This document shows, in pieces, positions 26,720-35,982 of a stretch of 64,000 bases of DNA. Made by a program: the position numbers and the translations under genes. How positions within the stretch are numbered: position 1 is the first letter of the stretch; every line of letters starts with the position of its first letter. The DNA is from CAVYUC01 sp963783085 (lineage in GTDB: Bacteria; Bacteroidota; Bacteroidia; Bacteroidales; Prolixibacteraceae), in contig CAWAMJ010000020.1 in the NCBI GenBank assembly GCA_963783085.1, positions 310,001-374,000 on the forward strand, read 5' to 3'. The notes under the pieces were generated by a model. It worked only from the letters and a program-made list of their open reading frames with translations, made no database searches and was not told the DNA's origin.

Positions 26720-26752
26720 ATAAGCCTGGCTGACAACCGGGCTTATTTTTTA
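26720..26752 (+). terminator. Intrinsic terminator after the HIT gene
   Basis: Stem ATAAGCCTGG/CCGGGCTTAT (one G-T/mismatch position) followed by T-run at 26745-26752. Confidence 0.8.
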
Positions 26753-26846
26753 ATATGAATTTATTAACAACATCTGTTTCCCGGTGCAAAAATTTTAACT
26801 TTAAGGGACTATTTTAATCGAATCTTTCATTGAAAAAATTATAAAA

Positions 26847-29800
26847 ATGATTCCGTTTACTCATCTGCACGTACATTCACAATATTCGATATTAGACGGC
26901 GCCGCCAGTATTTCCGCCCTGGTGTCGAAGGCGAAGGAATTCAACATGAAAGCCGTAGCGCTTACCGACCACGGAACCATGTTTGGCATCAAGGAATTTC
27001 ATCAGGCTTGCAAAAAAGCAGGCATAAAACCCATTCTGGGGTGTGAAACTTACGTTGCTTCGCGAACCATCCTGGATAAAAATGATAAAGTCGACCGCTC
27101 GGGCCACCACTTGATTTTACTGGCCAAAAACAAAACGGGTTACAAAAACCTGGTTAAACTGATATCGATTGCCGCCACCGATGGTTTTTATTACAAACCT
27201 CGCATCGACAAGGAATTGTTGCGAAAACACAGCGAAGGACTTATCGCTTCATCTTCCTGTCTGGGCGGCGAAATCCCAACGTTACTGATGAACAACCATG
27301 TTAACGATGCCGAAGATTCCATTTTGTGGTACAGGAAAATTTTTGGCGAGGATTATTACCTGGAGCTAATGCGCCATCCGTCGGAATTGCCGCAACAGCG
27401 CGAAGATGTGTATGATAAGCAGGTGCTGGTAAATGAGCAAATTTTAATGCTGGCACAAAAGCACAAAATAAAAGTGATTGCCACCAACGATGTGCATTTT
27501 ACAAACGCTGAAGATGCTGATGCGCACGATTTGCTGATTTGCCTGAACACGGGAAAAGACATCGACGATCCCGCGCGGATGAGGTATACCAAACAAGAGT
27601 GGTTTAAATCGGTGAAGGAAATGAATGATCTGTTTGCCGATGTCCCGGAAGCTTTGACAAATACGGAAGAAGTTGTTCAAAAGGTGGAATCGTTTGAATT
27701 GGACACCACACCTATTATGCCTTTTTTCCCTATTCCTGAAGAGTTTGCAACAGAAGAAGAATTCAGAACCAAATATCCGGAAGAAAAACTGCGGGAGGAA
27801 TTCGGCGGGAATTTCGATCGGCTGGGCGATTATGACAAAGTGATACGCGTAAAACTCGAATCGGCATATTTGAGGCACTTAACATTCGAAGGAGCAAAAG
27901 AACGATACGGAGATCCGGTATCGGAAGATATAATAAAACGGTTGGAATTCGAACTCGAAACCATCAAAACAATGGGTTTCCCGGGATATTTCCTCATTGT
28001 TCAGGATTTTATAAATGCAGCGCGGGAAATGGGAGTGCTTGTAGGTCCGGGCCGCGGCTCGGCTGCTGGCGCAGCTGTTGCATACTGCACCGGAATTACA
28101 AACATCGATCCGATAAAATACGACCTGCTTTTTGAACGTTTTCTAAACCCCGATCGTGTGTCAATGCCCGATGTCGATATTGATTTTGATGACGATGGCC
28201 GGCAACTGGTGCTCGATTACGTAACTAAAAAGTACGGGCAGGACAAAGTGGCCCATATTTGTACATTTGGGACAATGGCTACAAAAATGGCTATTCGCGA
28301 CGTGGCGCGGGTGCTGAAACTCCCGCTGCCGGAAGCCGATCGCCTGGCAAAACTGGTTCCGGAAGCTCCGAAAATGACCTTTGAAAAAGCATTTAAGGAA
28401 AGTCCCGATTTAAAAAAGGAGAAGAATTCAGACAATACCCTGATTGCCAGAACTATAAAATTTGCTGAAACTCTGGAAGGTTCAGTGCGACAAACCGGTG
28501 TTCATGCGTGTGGCATATTAATCAGCCGCGATCCGCTAACCGACCACATTCCGCTGATGCCGACGAAAGACGGTGAAAACCTGCGGACAACCCAGTACGA
28601 CGGTCGTTTTGTGGAAAGCATTGGTTTGCTGAAAATGGATTTCCTGGGATTGAAAACCCTTTCGATTATCAAAGAAACGCTGGATAATATAAAATTGTCG
28701 AAAGGCATTGATATTGATGTTGATAATATTCCGTGGGACGATGAGAAAACTTTCGAATTGTTTAGCCACGGTGAAACTACCGCCATTTTTCAGTTTGAAT
28801 CCGAAGGTATGAAAAAACACCTGCGCGATTTAAAGCCAAACCGTTTTGAAGATTTGGTGGCAATGAATGCGCTGTACCGACCGGGCCCTATGGAATACAT
28901 TCCAAATTACATTGCCCGGAAACACGGACGCCAAAAAGTAGACTACGACCTCCCGATGATGGAAACGTACCTGAGCGAAACCTACGGAATCACCGTGTTC
29001 CAGGAACAGGTGATGTTACTTGCGCGATTGCTGGCCAATTTTACCCGCGGCGATTCAGATACGCTCCGGAAAGCAATGGGTAAAAAAATTAAGGACTTGA
29101 TGGCCAGGCTGAAAGTGAAATTTATCGAAGGTTGTAAAGGAAATTTCCGGTTTGTTGACGAATGCAAAATGGTCGGCAAAAAACCGGAAGTTGTTATCGA
29201 AAAAATCTGGAAAGACTGGGAAGCTTTTGCATCCTACGCATTTAACAAGTCACATTCGGTCTGCTACGCGTATATTGCATATCAAACCGGTTATCTGAAA
29301 GCGCATTATCCGGCCGAATTTATGGCAGCCAACCTTAGCCGGAACCTGAACAACATTACCGATATAACCAAATTGATGACCGAATGTAAACGAATGAAAC
29401 TGAATGTGCTTGGCCCGGATGTGAACGAGAGTTTTATCAAATTTACTGCCAACCGAATCGGGGATATCCGGTTTGGAATGGGCGCAATAAAAGGAGTAGG
29501 CTCCGGCGCGGCGAAAGATATCATCAAAGCACGCGAAGAAAACGGAACGTTTAAATCCATTTACGATTTTGTGGAAACCGTGAACCTTCAAACTGTAAAT
29601 AAGAAAAACCTGGAAGCATTGGCAATGGCAGGCGCTTTCGACAACCTGAACGCAATTAAGCGAAGCTCTTTTTTTGCAGGCGAGAATGAAAATGACAATA
29701 CTACTTTTATTGAAAAACTGATCAGGTACGGAAATAAAATTCAGCAGGAAAACATGAGCATGCAGCAAAGTTTATTTGGCGATTTGGGTGCAGGTTCTGT

Positions 29801-30491
29801 TGTTAAAAAGCCCGATGTGCCCGATGTTCCGGAGTGGCCGAAATTGGTATTACTCGAAAAAGAAAAAAACCTGATTGGAATTTACCTTACATCGCATCCG
29901 CTGGATGATTACAAACTCGAACTATCCAGTTTTTGTTCGCGCGAAATTGCATTGAAAGATATCAACAACGATATTGAAAAATACAAGGAAAAAGAGTATA
30001 CTTTTGGCGGTATGGTTACCGCTGCCCGCGAAGGAACTTCCAAAAACGGAAATCCGTACAGCACGCTCACACTTTCGGATTATACCGATTCTACCGAATT
30101 CTTTTTTTTCGGACAGGATTACGTGAACTTCCACAAGTATTGCAAAACCGGGCTTTTTATTATGGTAAAAGGCACCGTGAAAAACAGATACAACAGCGAA
30201 ACTTTCGAATTTAAAATTTCGCACATCGAATTGCTTTCGGAAGCCCGAAAAAACTATATCAAAAGCTTTACCATCAACATTCCGCTCGACAAATTAAACG
30301 AGTCGGTCATCAATGAAATTGAGCAACTGGCGAAGAACAATAAAGGAAAAGCATTGTTAAAATTTAATGTTTATGATCCGGAAAGTAATCTGGATCTCAA
30401 GTTGTTCTCCAGAAATACAAAAGTGAATTTATCGGATAGTTTTCTGAAATTTTTTGAAGGGAAAGCAGACATTGCTTACAGAATTAATTAA
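26847..30491 (+). CDS. dnaE: DNA polymerase III subunit alpha
   Basis: A 1214-residue replicative polymerase of the DnaE1 type. The N-terminal PHP domain starts with FTHLHVHSQYSILDGAAS. The catalytic aspartates are in PDVDIDFDDDGR, with GPGRGSAAGAAVAYC before them. RPGPMEYIPNYIARKHG and FNKSHSVCYAYIAYQTGYLKA are typical palm/fingers motifs. The C-terminal part holds an HhH segment (FGMGAIKGVGSGAAKDI) and an OB fold. SLFGD near residue 972 matches the linker motif common in alpha subunits. It is monocistronic or leads into trxA, 47 nt downstream. Confidence 0.97.
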   Translation: MIPFTHLHVHSQYSILDGAASISALVSKAKEFNMKAVALTDHGTMFGIKEFHQACKKAGIKPILGCETYVASRTILDKNDKVDRSGHHLILLAKNKTGYKNLVKLISIAATDGFYYKPRIDKELLRKHSEGLIASSSCLGGEIPTLLMNNHVNDAEDSILWYRKIFGEDYYLELMRHPSELPQQREDVYDKQVLVNEQILMLAQKHKIKVIATNDVHFTNAEDADAHDLLICLNTGKDIDDPARMRYTKQEWFKSVKEMNDLFADVPEALTNTEEVVQKVESFELDTTPIMPFFPIPEEFATEEEFRTKYPEEKLREEFGGNFDRLGDYDKVIRVKLESAYLRHLTFEGAKERYGDPVSEDIIKRLEFELETIKTMGFPGYFLIVQDFINAAREMGVLVGPGRGSAAGAAVAYCTGITNIDPIKYDLLFERFLNPDRVSMPDVDIDFDDDGRQLVLDYVTKKYGQDKVAHICTFGTMATKMAIRDVARVLKLPLPEADRLAKLVPEAPKMTFEKAFKESPDLKKEKNSDNTLIARTIKFAETLEGSVRQTGVHACGILISRDPLTDHIPLMPTKDGENLRTTQYDGRFVESIGLLKMDFLGLKTLSIIKETLDNIKLSKGIDIDVDNIPWDDEKTFELFSHGETTAIFQFESEGMKKHLRDLKPNRFEDLVAMNALYRPGPMEYIPNYIARKHGRQKVDYDLPMMETYLSETYGITVFQEQVMLLARLLANFTRGDSDTLRKAMGKKIKDLMARLKVKFIEGCKGNFRFVDECKMVGKKPEVVIEKIWKDWEAFASYAFNKSHSVCYAYIAYQTGYLKAHYPAEFMAANLSRNLNNITDITKLMTECKRMKLNVLGPDVNESFIKFTANRIGDIRFGMGAIKGVGSGAAKDIIKAREENGTFKSIYDFVETVNLQTVNKKNLEALAMAGAFDNLNAIKRSSFFAGENENDNTTFIEKLIRYGNKIQQENMSMQQSLFGDLGAGSVVKKPDVPDVPEWPKLVLLEKEKNLIGIYLTSHPLDDYKLELSSFCSREIALKDINNDIEKYKEKEYTFGGMVTAAREGTSKNGNPYSTLTLSDYTDSTEFFFFGQDYVNFHKYCKTGLFIMVKGTVKNRYNSETFEFKISHIELLSEARKNYIKSFTINIPLDKLNESVINEIEQLAKNNKGKALLKFNVYDPESNLDLKLFSRNTKVNLSDSFLKFFEGKADIAYRIN

Positions 30492-30538
30492 TTAATTTTG
30501 CGACGAAATTGATAATAAAAAAATTTAAATATTGAATT

Positions 30539-30856
30539 ATGGCTGTAGAAATTACTGACGCGAATTTTGAAGATTTGGTGGTTAATTCAGACAAACCCGT
30601 AATGATTGATTTTTGGGCAGTTTGGTGCGGCCCCTGCCGGATGATCGCACCGATCGTGGAAGAAATGTCGGGCGAATACGAAGACAAAGCAGTAATCGGG
30701 AAAGTGGATGTAGATTCCAACCCAAACATTGCGATGAAATACGGGATCAGAAACATTCCCACAGTTCTGTTCGTTAAGGGCGGCGAAGTGGTCGATAAAC
30801 AAGTAGGCGCAGCGCCCAAACAGGTTTTTACATCAAAACTTGATGCTCTGATTTAA
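30539..30856 (+). CDS. trxA: Thioredoxin
   Basis: A 105-residue thioredoxin with active site WCGPC (29-33), the cis-proline loop IRNIPTVLF and the final helix. It is cytoplasmic, with no signal peptide, and reduces protein disulfides. It follows dnaE by 47 nt and is followed by a palindromic repeat that could act as a transcript end. Confidence 0.96.
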   Translation: MAVEITDANFEDLVVNSDKPVMIDFWAVWCGPCRMIAPIVEEMSGEYEDKAVIGKVDVDSNPNIAMKYGIRNIPTVLFVKGGEVVDKQVGAAPKQVFTSKLDALI

Positions 30857-30875
30857 AAATATCTTTTTGTCTGAT

Positions 30876-30951
30876 TGTCATTTCGAATGAAGGATGAGGA
30901 GAAATCTGGCTATGTAAAAAAGATTTCTCCCCAAACTTCTTCGGAATGACA
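30876..30951. repeat. REP-like palindrome (TGTCATTTCGAA...TTCGGAATGACA)
   Basis: The ends TGTCATTTCGAA and TCGGAATGACA are inverted repeats with one mismatch, and the inner GGAGAAATCT pairs with AGATTTCTCC. This TGTCATTCCGA...AATCT palindrome is a type of dispersed repeat I associate with Bacteroidota genomes. It sits between trxA and the DUF58 gene. Confidence 0.65.
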
Positions 30952-30964
30952 TTTTATTTTCGTT

Positions 30965-31894
30965 TTGAAAAACATTTTCGATATAGAACAATTTCACCAG
31001 TTCGATAACCTCGGATTAATTGCCCGCGAAGTAGTGGAAGGGTTCATCACTGGTTTGCACCGAAGTCCTTTTCATGGATTTTCCGTGGAATTTGCCGAAC
31101 ACCGGCTATACAACCAGGGCGAATCGACCAAACACATCGACTGGAAATTGTTTGCCCGCACAGACAGGCTCTTTATTAAACAATACGAAGAAGAAACCAA
31201 TCTCCGCTGCCAGTTGGTCATCGATACTTCCTCGTCCATGCTTTTTCCATATTCGAAAGGCAAAAGACATTTGCACAATAAGCTGGCTTTTTCCGTTTAT
31301 ACGGCAGCAGCACTTATTTATTTAATGCGCCGCCAGCGCGATTCGGTCGGCCTCACTTTGTTTTCCGATGAAATTGAATTTCAAACGACTCCGCGCTTGT
31401 CATCGGTAAACGCGGAACTGATGTATGGAAAACTTTCGGAACTGATAAAACCCGAAAACGCGCATCTCCGAAAGCACACGAACACTACCGATGTTTTGCA
31501 CCAGATTGCAGAAAACATTCATAAACGTTCGCTGGTGGTTATTTTCAGCGATATGATTGAAAGTGAAAACTCCGACGAGCTTTTTACAGCGCTGCAACAC
31601 CTTCGTTATAACAAGCACGAGGTCATCCTTTTCCATGTTACCGACCATAAAAAAGAGCGCGAATTTCAGTTTGGCAACCGCCCACATAAGTTCGTGGATT
31701 TGGAAACGGGTCATTCTGTAAAATTTAACCCATGGGAAATTAAAAAACAGTACGTTTCAACTGTTCGCTCCTATTTCGAAGACCTGAAGGTGAAATGCGG
31801 GCAGTACCAAATCGATTTGGCGGAAGCCGATATCAATAAAGACTTTCAGCAGGTTCTGCTTTCTTACCTGGTAAAACGGAAAAGGTTGTTTTAA
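30965..31894 (+). CDS. DUF58 domain-containing protein
   Basis: A 309-residue protein with the DUF58 signature around HIDWKLFARTDRLFIKQYEEE (split here by the expected RxxDW and R-x-Y residues) and a vWA-like fold with the MIDAS-type DTSSSM (about 88-93). Relatives pair with MoxR AAA ATPases and BatA/B membrane proteins in Bacteroidota, but no MoxR or Bat gene is adjacent here. It starts with TTG at 30965, directly after the palindromic repeat. Function: probably a metal-dependent adaptor or assembly protein. Confidence 0.85.
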   Translation: MKNIFDIEQFHQFDNLGLIAREVVEGFITGLHRSPFHGFSVEFAEHRLYNQGESTKHIDWKLFARTDRLFIKQYEEETNLRCQLVIDTSSSMLFPYSKGKRHLHNKLAFSVYTAAALIYLMRRQRDSVGLTLFSDEIEFQTTPRLSSVNAELMYGKLSELIKPENAHLRKHTNTTDVLHQIAENIHKRSLVVIFSDMIESENSDELFTALQHLRYNKHEVILFHVTDHKKEREFQFGNRPHKFVDLETGHSVKFNPWEIKKQYVSTVRSYFEDLKVKCGQYQIDLAEADINKDFQQVLLSYLVKRKRLF

Positions 31895-31923
31895 CAAGGA
31901 ACGTGAATTTGTCGAATATAGTC

Positions 31924-31979
31924 GATGAATTCGCGTGAAATTTGTCTGTTCGATCCGATGAATTCGCGCTAATTTGTCC
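31924..31979 (+). repeat. Two 33-nt-spaced direct repeats with a GAATTC core
   Basis: GATGAATTCGCG occurs at 31924 and 31957, each followed a few bases later by AATTTGTC. An upstream GAATTTGTC (31905) is mirrored by GACAAATTC (31995). This fills much of the 208-nt gap between DUF58 and yifB. Confidence 0.5.
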
Positions 31980-32102
31980 AGTGAATGGTAGCCAGACAAA
32001 TTCCTACTATATTGAATTTCTGTCCTTTTCCACCCTCATTTTTTTGTAATCAGTTGAAAATAATTATTTTTAACGGTATTCATTTCAAATTCCCCTTTAA
32101 GA

Positions 32103-33641
32103 ATGTTAGTAAAAACCTACGGAAGCGCCGTTTTTGGGATTGATGCAACCACCATTACCATAGAGGTAGATGTTACCAAAGGCATCAAATTTATGCTGGT
32201 CGGCCTGCCCGACAGCGCCGTGAAAGAGAGTCAGCAGCGCATTGAATCGGCCCTGCGGCTCAACGGTTATAAATGGCCAAAGTATAAAATCATCATCAAC
32301 ATGGCGCCTGCCGATATCCGCAAAGAAGGTTCGGCATACGATTTACCGCTGGCTGCGGCAATTCTGGCGGCGTCGCAACAAATTGATGCCGAAAAACTGG
32401 GGAAGTATGTTTTGATGGGCGAACTCTCGCTCGACGGTACTTTGCAACCGGTAAAAGGCGTGCTGCCAATTGCGATCAATGCACGGAAAGAAGGATTTGA
32501 AGGTTTTATTTTACCAAAACAAAATGCAAAAGAAGCCGCGGTTGTCGACCGCTTGAAAGTTTATGGCGCTGAAAATATCACCGATGTTATCAATTTTCTG
32601 AACGACGAAAGTACCCTCGAACGAACAATAGTAGATACCCGTGCCGAATTTTATGCCAGGATGAACAATAACCCGCTTGATTTTTCCGACGTGAAAGGGC
32701 AGGAAAACGTAAAGCGCGCGCTGGAAATTGCAGCAGCCGGCGGTCACAATATCATTTTAATCGGTCCGCCGGGATCAGGTAAAACCATGCTGGCGAAGCG
32801 CATTCCAACAATACTTCCTCCCTTCACCTTAAAGGAAGCGCTCGAAACAACCAAAATACATTCGGTAGCGGGTAAAATAGGCAAAGATACTTCGTTAATG
32901 ACACAGCGGCCGTTTCGTAGCCCGCACCACACAATTTCGGATGTGGCCCTTGTTGGCGGCGGAAATTACCCGCAACCCGGCGAAATTTCTCTCGCCCATA
33001 ACGGCGTACTTTTTCTCGACGAACTCCCGGAGTTTAAGCGGACAGTGCTGGAAGTAATGCGCCAGCCACTCGAAGACCGGAACATCACCATTTCGCGGGC
33101 CAAGTTTTCGGTGGAATACCCGGCTAGTTTTATGCTGGTGGCGTCGATGAATCCCTGCCCGTGCGGATATTACAACCACCCGACGAAGGACTGCGTTTGC
33201 GGTCCGGGTATCGTTCAGAAATACCTGAATAAAATTTCAGGGCCGCTGCTCGACCGCATCGACATTCACCTGGAAGTCGTCCCTGTTCCGTTTAAAAAAC
33301 TGTCGGAAATGGAGTCCTCGGAAAACAGCGAAAACGTTCGCCAGCGGGTGCTGGAAGCCAGGAAAATCCAGGAAAAGCGGTTTGAGGAACATAAAGGCAT
33401 TTATGCCAACGCTCAAATGGGTTCCAAATTAATTCGCAAATATGCGCAACTCAACGAGGCCGGAAATGAACTCATCAAAAATGCGATGGATAAACTCGGA
33501 CTTTCCGCCCGCGCGTACGATCGAATCCTGAAAGTTGCCCGTACCATCGCCGATTTGGAAAACGAAGAAAACGTGCTTGCACATCACCTTTCGGAAGCCA
33601 TTCATTACCGCAGTTTGGACAGGGAGAACTGGGGAGGCTGA
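32103..33641 (+). CDS. comM: YifB/ComM family Mg-chelatase-like AAA ATPase
   Basis: A 512-residue protein with an N-terminal Lon-like/ChlI domain (VKTYGSAVFGIDATTITIEVDV split by family motifs), Walker A GPPGSGKT (about 222-229), Walker B VLFLDELPEF and a C-terminal Mg-chelatase domain with NPCPCGYYN. ComM promotes branch migration of incoming DNA during natural transformation (family knowledge). Its presence, together with a ComF-type gene at 57174, is compatible with DNA uptake but does not prove it. The gene appears monocistronic. Confidence 0.9.
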   Translation: MLVKTYGSAVFGIDATTITIEVDVTKGIKFMLVGLPDSAVKESQQRIESALRLNGYKWPKYKIIINMAPADIRKEGSAYDLPLAAAILAASQQIDAEKLGKYVLMGELSLDGTLQPVKGVLPIAINARKEGFEGFILPKQNAKEAAVVDRLKVYGAENITDVINFLNDESTLERTIVDTRAEFYARMNNNPLDFSDVKGQENVKRALEIAAAGGHNIILIGPPGSGKTMLAKRIPTILPPFTLKEALETTKIHSVAGKIGKDTSLMTQRPFRSPHHTISDVALVGGGNYPQPGEISLAHNGVLFLDELPEFKRTVLEVMRQPLEDRNITISRAKFSVEYPASFMLVASMNPCPCGYYNHPTKDCVCGPGIVQKYLNKISGPLLDRIDIHLEVVPVPFKKLSEMESSENSENVRQRVLEARKIQEKRFEEHKGIYANAQMGSKLIRKYAQLNEAGNELIKNAMDKLGLSARAYDRILKVARTIADLENEENVLAHHLSEAIHYRSLDRENWGG

Positions 33642-33693
33642 AGAAAGTAAGCAGTTCCTGCCTTTGTTTGCAACAGGTAAATGGCGATTGACA

Positions 33694-33885
33694 CTATTTG
33701 ATTTTGTACAAATGAACGTCGTAATCAGAAAATTCATCACTGAACTGTCCGTTAGTAATTTTTATTTTTCTGTTTTCTCCAATTACCTCAATTTCATTTC
33801 CTTCTGAAACTTCAAAAACAACTTTGGTTTTTCCCGGCCGCATAGCCACCGCAAAAAGGTAATTTATTTCATCGTATTTTTTTGG
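33694..33885 (-). pseudogene. C-terminal remnant of a glycoside hydrolase
   Basis: Reverse-strand frame open from 33885 to the stop at 33694-33696, encoding YDEINYLFAVAMRPGKTK, then a beta-rich tail with VEVIGENRK and YDVHLYKIK (EVIGENRKIKITNGQF). This is the typical C-terminal beta-sandwich end of Bacteroidota glycoside hydrolases. There is no start and an in-frame TGA bounds it upstream. It belongs with the piece at 34300-34374, the middle being lost. Confidence 0.55.
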
Positions 33886-34299
33886 TCATGATAGCGGTTC
33901 AGTTTTATTTTTTGTGGAGCACAAGCTGTTGGATTCGTCATGCCTTCTCAAACAGCCGTAATTTTTTAACACCAACATCATTTGCTTTCCGGCTCACCGC
34001 CCGAGGCCACGCTTCGATTCTGCGGACGGGGGGTTCGGGAGTGGCCTTTTTTAACCAGGCCCGGAATCGAAATAAAACATTAGTGAAAAGGGAAGGAAAG
34101 TATAAGGCCTTTAAATTCAACCTCCTTAACGTTGTCAGGTCCTGCGGGCGCTGACAAGTTTATGCTTCGTTGGTTTTTCCCGGAACCTGACATCGTCGTA
34201 AGACATGTCAGCGTTAACTGAATATTAGATTTTAGAACAATTTTGATGCTCCCGGGAGTTGACTTCTGCAATCTAAGATCGTTAATCGATGTTCTTCAA
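33886..34299. other. Non-coding filler between the two glycoside hydrolase remnants
   Basis: About 410 nt with no recognised gene. A 60-codon reverse frame (33938-34120) has no family match. Two small hairpins occur: TTGTCAG/CTGACAA at 34132-34157 and CTGACAT/ATGTCAG at 34187-34211. These share a CTGACA arm, suggesting a dispersed repeat inserted into the dead gene. Confidence 0.4.
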
Positions 34300-34374
34300 T
34301 TAAGCGCCGTGAACGAGCGCCATCCACACCTCTGATTTTGCTTCCGCAGTGGTTGGCTTTCTTTCCGCATCCAT
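34300..34374 (-). pseudogene. Internal remnant of the same glycoside hydrolase
   Basis: The reverse-strand codons MDAERKPTTAEAKSEVWM followed by ALVHGA and a TAA stop match a motif that precedes GxIYFxHxF in many Bacteroidota glycoside hydrolases. The expected continuation is absent. The fragment is co-oriented with 33694-33885 and is best read as the upstream edge of an internal deletion. Confidence 0.5.
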
Positions 34375-34443
34375 ATTTGTTAAAGTTTCATTGTTTTGTG
34401 CAAACTGTTTATTTTCCGTAATTTTAGTAAAAAATCAATACCA

Positions 34444-35916
34444 ATGAAAAACCAGGAAAAATATCCCATTTCAAGAAGGAATTTTATTAAAGTTTCTGCT
34501 GCCTCAACTGCTGCCGTTTCCACCATGTCCTTTGGAGGTTGTAACATAGAAAAAACACCGGCGCCCATGAAACGCAAATTTGGCAATCTCGGTTTTGATG
34601 TCACCACCATAGCTTTGGGCGGACAAGCTTCATTACAATGGACACCCGAAGATGTTGATCCCGTGCCCATCATTTTAAAAGCCTTTGATTTGGGCATCAA
34701 CTATTTCGATACATCCAACCTGTACGATGGAAGTCAGTTAAATTATAACAAAGCTTTTCAAAAACTCAACCTCATTCCCGGGAAAGAAGGGTATAACGAA
34801 GACCTTCGCGAGTCAATCTGGTTGACAAGCAAAACTGCCATGCGCTGGGGAAAACCCGGCTGGGAAAGAATCGAAAATGTCAGAAATTCATCGAATGGCG
34901 AAAATGTGCAATGTGCCGTGGATGATGTAAAACGCTCGCTCACGCAGATTTTCGGTGATGGCAAAGGTTGGTATCCGGAAGGCGCTTATCTGAATATGGT
35001 ACTCATTCACACGTTACAAACAATTGAAGAGGTTGATGTTTTGTACAAAGGTTTGGAAACTCCTCTTGAACCGGATGGAAATTTTGGTGCGCTGGTCGCC
35101 CTGCGTGATTTGCGCGATGGAACAAATCTCACCGGAATGAATCCGGAAAATGAAAAATTGATACGTCATATTGGTTTTTCCGGACACGCAAATCCACCGG
35201 CAATGATCGATATGATCCAAAGAGATGAATACGGAATTCTGGATGGGATGCTTATTGCAATCAATGCCAACGACAAAACAAAAATGAACATGCAAAACAA
35301 CGTAATTCCGGTTGCCGAAGCTAAAGGGATGGGAATTATCGGCATGAAAGTTTTTGCTGATGCAGCCATGTATCACAAAGAACCCCGCTGGTCGCGCACT
35401 CCTGAAGATGTATTCCGGAAAGTGGGCACACCCGCATTACCAAGCCAGCCGCTCATTGAATATTCCTTAACAACGCCCGGTATTCACACATTGATTATTG
35501 GCATCGGACAAATTGATGACGACCCGATGAAATGCCAGTTGGTGCAGAATTTCTATGCGGCACAAATTGAGCAGAATGGAATAACTGCTGATGAACGTAA
35601 AAAAATTGAAGAACAGGCCGGAAAAGCAAGACCCGACAGCAATTATTTTCAGGTTATCGATAAGAGCGGACTTTCAGCGCCTCGCGATCTTCAACGTAAT
35701 GAGAATAAAATTACATGGCACACTGCTTATGCAGGCGATGAGCCTGTTGTACATTATGAGGTTATGATGGATGGAAAGATGGTGGGGAAAGTGGAACATA
35801 AACCACAGGTGTTAAAAAGTAAACCATTTGTTTTTGAACTGGAAAATACAAACGCCCAGGTCATGGTTGTAGCTGTGGACAAGGGCGGCGCAAAGGCAGA
35901 AGCGATTTTAACGTAA
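34444..35916 (+). CDS. Tat-exported aldo/keto reductase
   Basis: A 490-residue protein from the ATG at 34444. It opens with a Tat signal (SRRNFIK) followed by AAVSTMSFGGCN, whose FGGC is a lipobox, so a Tat-exported lipoprotein is likely. The mature part is an aldo/keto reductase barrel: RKFGNLGFDVTTIALGG, ALGINYFDTSNLY-like DLGINYFDTSNLYDGS, the lysine region and IGIGQIDDDP near the end. The last ~70 residues form a fibronectin-like tail. The NAD(P) cofactor would have to be bound before export. Substrate unknown; sugars are a guess from the dead hydrolase next door. Confidence 0.8.
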   Translation: MKNQEKYPISRRNFIKVSAASTAAVSTMSFGGCNIEKTPAPMKRKFGNLGFDVTTIALGGQASLQWTPEDVDPVPIILKAFDLGINYFDTSNLYDGSQLNYNKAFQKLNLIPGKEGYNEDLRESIWLTSKTAMRWGKPGWERIENVRNSSNGENVQCAVDDVKRSLTQIFGDGKGWYPEGAYLNMVLIHTLQTIEEVDVLYKGLETPLEPDGNFGALVALRDLRDGTNLTGMNPENEKLIRHIGFSGHANPPAMIDMIQRDEYGILDGMLIAINANDKTKMNMQNNVIPVAEAKGMGIIGMKVFADAAMYHKEPRWSRTPEDVFRKVGTPALPSQPLIEYSLTTPGIHTLIIGIGQIDDDPMKCQLVQNFYAAQIEQNGITADERKKIEEQAGKARPDSNYFQVIDKSGLSAPRDLQRNENKITWHTAYAGDEPVVHYEVMMDGKMVGKVEHKPQVLKSKPFVFELENTNAQVMVVAVDKGGAKAEAILT

Positions 35917-35982
35917 TTTTCCTGTTTAAAAATAACATCCTCACCTGCGCCCCGTATTTACACCTTTAATTTTAAAAGTTTT

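Noticed and set aside
33882..34154. 90-codon forward frame and 60-codon reverse frame (33938-34120)
   Set aside because: They overlap repeats and hydrolase remnants and resemble no family.
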